Positions 60,806-64,000 of a DNA stretch of 64,000 nt are shown here, one piece after another. Location: the NCBI GenBank assembly GCA_049841135.1, contig JASGHK010000006.1:124001-188000 (forward strand). The letters are read 5' to 3'. Numbering within the stretch: position 1 is the stretch's first letter; each line of letters begins with the position of its first letter. A program made the position numbers and the translations under genes. The stretch is from JACRCT01 sp049841135 (lineage in GTDB: Bacteria; Myxococcota; Myxococcia; Myxococcales; UBA5297). Under the pieces are notes generated by a model. The model was given only the letters and a program-made list of their open reading frames with translations. It had not been told where the DNA came from and searched no databases.

Positions 60806-62023
60806 CTAGGAAGCCTTGCCCTGCGCCGCCGGCTTCGGAGCCGTGAACGCCGCCAGCTCCTGCTCGAGCTTGGCGGTGATCGCCGCGAGCGTCTCCTTCT
60901 CGGGCACATACTTGACCCGGATCGGCTCGAGCAGGTCGAAGCCCGACTCCTTCAGGTACTGGTTGACGTGCTCGACGCTCTGGCCGCCCCAGCCGTAGCT
61001 GCCGAACGCCAGGCCGACGCGCTTCTTGGGCGTCAGCGAGCGCAGGTAGGTCAAGAAGGAGGCCACCGTGGGGAGCATGCCGTTGTTCAAGGTCGGCGAG
61101 CCCACGCAGATGTAACGGGAGGTGACCACCTCGGTCATGATCTCCGAGATGTGCGCCTCCTTCAGGTCGTAGATGCGCCAGGGGATGCCGCGGCTGTCGA
61201 ACGCTCCGCCGATGGCCTCGGCCACGCGCGCGGTCGACTCCCACATCGTGTCGTAGACGATGATGGCCCGCTCGTCGGGCGTGTTGGCGGTCCAGCGCTT
61301 GTAGTTCTCGAGGATGGTGCGCACGTGCGTGCGCCACATCAGGCCGTGGCTGGGGGCGATGACCTGCACGTCGAGCCCGGACACCGCCTCGAGCGCCTTG
61401 GCGACCATGGGGATGAAGCACAGGACGATGTTGCCGAAGTACTTCTGCGCCTCCTCGACCACCAGGTGCAGCGGCAGCTCGTCGTCGAAGCGCTCGGGCG
61501 ATGCGAAGTGCTGGCCGAAGGCGTCGTTGGAGAAGAGGATCTTGTCCTCGGCCAGGTAGGTCACCATGTTGTCCGGCCAGTGGACCATCGGCGTGGTGAC
61601 GAAGTGCAGCGTCTTGCCGCCGCCCAGCTCGAGCTTGTCGCCGCTCTTGACCACCTGGAACTTCCAGTCGGCGTGGTAGTGCTCGCGCAGGCCCTTCTCG
61701 CCGGCGGCGCAGGTCACCACCTGGGCGTTGGGCGCGGCCTTCAGCACGTGGGGCAGGGCGCCGGAGTGGTCCATCTCCACGTGGTTGCTGATGACGTAGT
61801 CGATCTTGGCGGGGTCGACGACGGAGGCGATGCGGGCGAGCAGCTCGTCGGCGCAGCGGGCCTTGGTGGTGTCGATGAGGGTGATCTTCTCGCCGATGAC
61901 CAGGTAGGCGTTGTAGGTCGTCCCGCGAGGGGTCGAGTAGCCGTGGAAGACCCGCAGGTTCCAGTCGATGCCGCCGACCCAGTAGACGCCTTCCTTGATC
62001 TTGCGTGCTTGCAGGCCACCCAT
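60806..62023 (-). CDS. Flavodiiron protein (oxygen/NO reductase)
   Basis: 405 residues. The metallo-beta-lactamase-like domain has all diiron ligands: His81, Glu83, Asp85 and His86 (HVEMDH), His148 (PMVHWP), Asp167 (FSNDAFG) and His226 (PSHGLMW). The C-terminal flavodoxin domain (from about 254) has the FMN loop YDTMWESTARVAEAI and the later GSPTLNNGMLP. It reduces O2 to water or NO to N2O, with electrons from rubredoxin, whose gene lies 87 bp upstream in the same direction. The ATG at 62023 follows a GGAGGCGAGCC sequence. Confidence 0.95.
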   Translation of the reverse strand: MGGLQARKIKEGVYWVGGIDWNLRVFHGYSTPRGTTYNAYLVIGEKITLIDTTKARCADELLARIASVVDPAKIDYVISNHVEMDHSGALPHVLKAAPNAQVVTCAAGEKGLREHYHADWKFQVVKSGDKLELGGGKTLHFVTTPMVHWPDNMVTYLAEDKILFSNDAFGQHFASPERFDDELPLHLVVEEAQKYFGNIVLCFIPMVAKALEAVSGLDVQVIAPSHGLMWRTHVRTILENYKRWTANTPDERAIIVYDTMWESTARVAEAIGGAFDSRGIPWRIYDLKEAHISEIMTEVVTSRYICVGSPTLNNGMLPTVASFLTYLRSLTPKKRVGLAFGSYGWGGQSVEHVNQYLKESGFDLLEPIRVKYVPEKETLAAITAKLEQELAAFTAPKPAAQGKAS

Positions 62024-62110
62024 GGCTCGCCTCCGTGGTTCCCCACCCGGCTTCGCTTGAAGTGAAGAGGGACCGTCCCGAGAAGGAAGAAGGGCCGGTT
62101 TCGCAGAGAA

Positions 62111-62272
62111 CTACTCGACGGGCTCGAACATGTCCTTGCCCACGCCGCAGTCGGGGCAGACCCAGTCCTCGGGCAGCTTCTCGAACGGGGTTCCGGGCGG
62201 GATGCCGGCGGACGGGTCGCCGACCGCGGGGTCGTAGACGTAGCTGCAGGCCTGGCAGGCGTACTTCTTCAT
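62111..62272 (-). CDS. Rubredoxin
   Basis: 53 residues with the four iron-binding Cys: Cys6-x2-Cys9 (CQAC) and Cys39-x2-Cys42 (CPDCGV), plus the typical YVYDPAVGDP and GTPFEKLPEDW. It passes single electrons to the flavodiiron protein directly downstream and probably to rubrerythrin. The ATG at 62272 was chosen for normal family length. Confidence 0.95.
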   Translation of the reverse strand: MKKYACQACSYVYDPAVGDPSAGIPPGTPFEKLPEDWVCPDCGVGKDMFEPVE

Positions 62273-62365
62273 GGCGTCCTCCATTGATGACGGTCTGAAA
62301 GGAAGGCCCGGTGGATAGCGGCGGGTCGGGCGGAGTGTCAAGCACCGAGCGAAGACGTCGGCACC

Positions 62366-62549
62366 TGAACCGCCAAGGTCGCCAAGGGACCAAGGTCGCC
62401 AAGCCTACTGGGTCGCTGGCAGCGGGACTGGGAGCGGGGTGCCCGGGCCTCGCGTCCTCAAGGAGCCACCGCCGACCCCAGCCCGCCACCCGGCCTGAAC
62501 CCCAAGCAGTTCTTGGCGACCTTGGTCCCTTGGCGACCTTGGCGGCTCA
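62366..62549. repeat. MITE-like element with 38-bp terminal inverted repeats, copy 2
   Basis: Arms at 62366-62403 and 62512-62549 are nearly identical to those of the element at 7557-7751, but the centre differs completely. It lies between the rubredoxin promoter and the TetR promoter. Confidence 0.85.
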
Positions 62550-62624
62550 ACCCCAGGAGGAAGGCCACCGCCCACGGCCGGAATCCGTGAAAGGCCGTGA
62601 CTTCAACCCCTTACGCCCGTCGCC

Positions 62625-62667
62625 TTGACACAGATTGAGTGCTCAATTAAGGATTGAGCGCTCAATC
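62625..62667 (+). promoter_or_regulatory. TetR-gene promoter with two overlapping palindromic operators
   Basis: A consensus -35 TTGACA (62625-62630) is followed 17 bp later by TAAGGA (62648-62653). Operator 1, ATTGAGTGCTCAAT, fills 62634-62647 between the two boxes. Operator 2, ATTGAGCGCTCAAT, is at 62653-62666 just downstream. The centres are 19 bp apart. This arrangement is typical of self-repression by a TetR regulator. Confidence 0.8.
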
Positions 62668-62690
62668 AACGAGTTGTCGAGGGGCCGCCG

Positions 62691-63302
62691 ATGGCTGAAG
62701 AAGACCGCAAGAGCGTGCGCGAAGAGCGCTCCGAAACCACGCGCAACCAGATCCTCGAGGCGGGTCTGAAGTGCTTTGCGGAGCACGGCTTCGACAAGAG
62801 CTCGACTCAGGCCATCGCCAAGGAAGCGGGCGTCTCGCAGGGCATCATCTTTCACTACTTCAAGACGAAGGAGGGCCTGTTCTCGGCCATCGTCAAGAAG
62901 GGCATCGAGGGCTTCGACGCCTGCGTCGAACGTACCGAGAACAGCGGCCTGCCGCCGCGCGAGAAGATCCTGCTGCTGATGCGCGCGATGGGCGAGATGT
63001 CCCTGGCCGACCCGGCCCGCACCGGCATCATCATCCGCCAGCTCTTCCAGATGACCCTCGACGCCGAGAAGGTCGAGTTCCTGGGGATCGCCCGCGTCAT
63101 CGCGACCATCCGCGACGCCTTCGAGGAAGGCAAGAAGAGCGCTGCCTTCCGCGAGGACCTCGACACCGAGAGCGCGGCGCTCTCGGTCCTGGGCATCTAC
63201 GTGGCGCAGCTCTTCTGGTCGACCATGGTCAAGCGCGACGACTTCGTGTCCGCGCTCGAGCGGGCCTGCGACTTGTTCTTCGACGGGATCACGCGGCGCT
63301 AG
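62691..63302 (+). CDS. TetR-family regulator
   Basis: 203 residues. The N-terminal helix-turn-helix (about 35-55) reads STQAIAKEAGVSQGIIFHYF with the following KTKEGLF, classic TetR. The C-terminal ligand domain is unidentified. Palindromic operators overlap its own promoter, so it probably represses itself and the exporter gene that starts 46 bp downstream. Confidence 0.9.
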   Translation: MAEEDRKSVREERSETTRNQILEAGLKCFAEHGFDKSSTQAIAKEAGVSQGIIFHYFKTKEGLFSAIVKKGIEGFDACVERTENSGLPPREKILLLMRAMGEMSLADPARTGIIIRQLFQMTLDAEKVEFLGIARVIATIRDAFEEGKKSAAFREDLDTESAALSVLGIYVAQLFWSTMVKRDDFVSALERACDLFFDGITRR

Positions 63303-63348
63303 CCGCCAGCCAGGTGCGGCGCTTCGCGCGCCGCGCCAGGAGCGATGC

Positions 63349-64000
63349 ATGGAAGCCTTCATCAACTTCGTCCTCAAGCACCGCAAGGCCGTGCTGGCGC
63401 TCTCGGTCCTGCTGACCGTGATCTCAGCGGGGCTGATGACCCGGCTGAAGGTGAATGCCGACTTCGACACCTACCTGTCGCCGACGGAATCCGGTCATCG
63501 TCGCCTCCAAGGAGGTCGGCAACGCCTTCGGCAGCAACAAGACCGCGGTCGTCCTCATCGAGTCCAAGGAGACCTTCTCCCCCGACGTCCTCAAAGGCGT
63601 CGCCCGGCTCACCAAGGCCTACAAGGACCACGCCGGCGTCGTGTCGGTCATCAGCCTGACCAACATCGTCGACGTCAAGAAGACCGAGACCGGCCTCGAG
63701 GTGACCGACCTCATCCCCAACGAGGCGGTCTTCGACGACCCGGCGAAGCTGGCCGAGCTGCGCAAGTACACGCTCTCCAAGTCCACCTACGCCAACTTCC
63801 TGGTCTCGCCCGACGCCCGCTACACCGCCCTCTACATCTCCGTCGCCGAGGACGCCGCCAAGGACCAGGTCGCCCTGGGCCTGCGCGCGACCACGGACCA
63901 GGTCTGGCCCGAGGCGGGCCGCCCCGTGAAGATCACCTTCGCCGGCATGCCGATGCTGATGACCTATCTGAACCACATCGTGGTCAGGGACATGGTGGTG
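63349..64000 (+). pseudogene. RND/MMPL-type exporter, partial and with one frameshift
   Basis: The N-terminus has a membrane helix (AVLALSVLLTVISAGLM) after a short basic start, then KVNADFDTYLSPT. Removing one extra G near 63489 continues the frame as NPVIVASKEVGNAFGSNKTA, YTLSKSTYANFLVSPD and PVKITFAGMPMLMTYLN, the periplasmic domain of RND-superfamily (MMPL-like) exporters. The gene runs off the window. Cargo is unknown. The CAGGAG ribosome site supports the ATG at 63349. It is probably controlled by the TetR regulator upstream. Confidence 0.8.

Overview
The window is high-GC DNA from a member of the Myxococcota. Three proteins carry MYXO-CTERM-type tails: the amidase at 18318-21515, the PHB-depolymerase-like protein at 36026-37824 and the small protein at 48744-49133. 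There is also a 19-copy myxobacterial Cys-rich repeat protein, Asp/Ala/Ser 'DAS/PDA' linkers, many lipoproteins, a bactofilin, and c-di-GMP and chemoreceptor signalling genes. The genus cannot be set from the sequence. No tRNA, rRNA or CRISPR array was seen.

Layout. 1-6076: tail of an unknown gene, a hypothetical gene, a broken azoreductase, two multi-pass membrane sugar-transfer-type proteins, and a zinc-ribbon protein with a His-rich tail. 6130-15070: starch-binding-type lipoprotein, giant Cys-rich/lamin-tail lipoprotein, stand-alone NFACT-R protein, serine beta-lactamase-like lipoprotein. 15111-25517: hydrolase pair, PilZ protein, membrane coiled-coil protein, multi-domain cell-wall amidase, chemoreceptor-like protein plus partner, Nudix hydrolase. 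25751-31707: diguanylate cyclase, DUF3160 protein, S9 peptidase. 31928-32791: toxin-antitoxin locus with a small third gene. 33178-35973: bactofilin, then a DsrE-like gene between two mirror-image repeat arrays, then a second chemoreceptor-like protein. 36026-42205: secreted esterases, a porin and a lipoprotein. 42234-48350: PEGA protein, ECF sigma factor, zinc-finger anti-sigma-type protein and caspase-like/beta-barrel protein in one orientation, with a divergent SpoT-like HD hydrolase. 48523-57198: small exported proteins, a calpain-like protease, DUF2721, a TPR protein, a spermidine-synthase-like membrane protein and two large lipoproteins. 57780-62272: apaG, rubrerythrin, a secreted protein, a Uma2 nuclease, flavodiiron protein and rubredoxin. 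62691-64000: TetR regulator and the start of an RND/MMPL exporter.

How it fits together. Much of the window is envelope and secretome. Two c-di-GMP genes (a cyclase and a PilZ protein) and two membrane chemoreceptor-like proteins add signalling. Rubrerythrin, flavodiiron protein and rubredoxin form a set for reducing O2 and peroxide, which suggests tolerance of low-oxygen life. The most unusual features are the mirrored repeat arrays around one small gene (33543-34527) and the sigma/anti-sigma/caspase operon (42234-45413). Non-coding DNA is rich in several families of hairpin-forming dispersed repeats.

Data quality. At least 12 single-base or dinucleotide indels interrupt ten otherwise well-conserved genes, often in G/C runs. 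This looks more like assembly or sequencing error than real decay. Those genes are given with their full corrected span.
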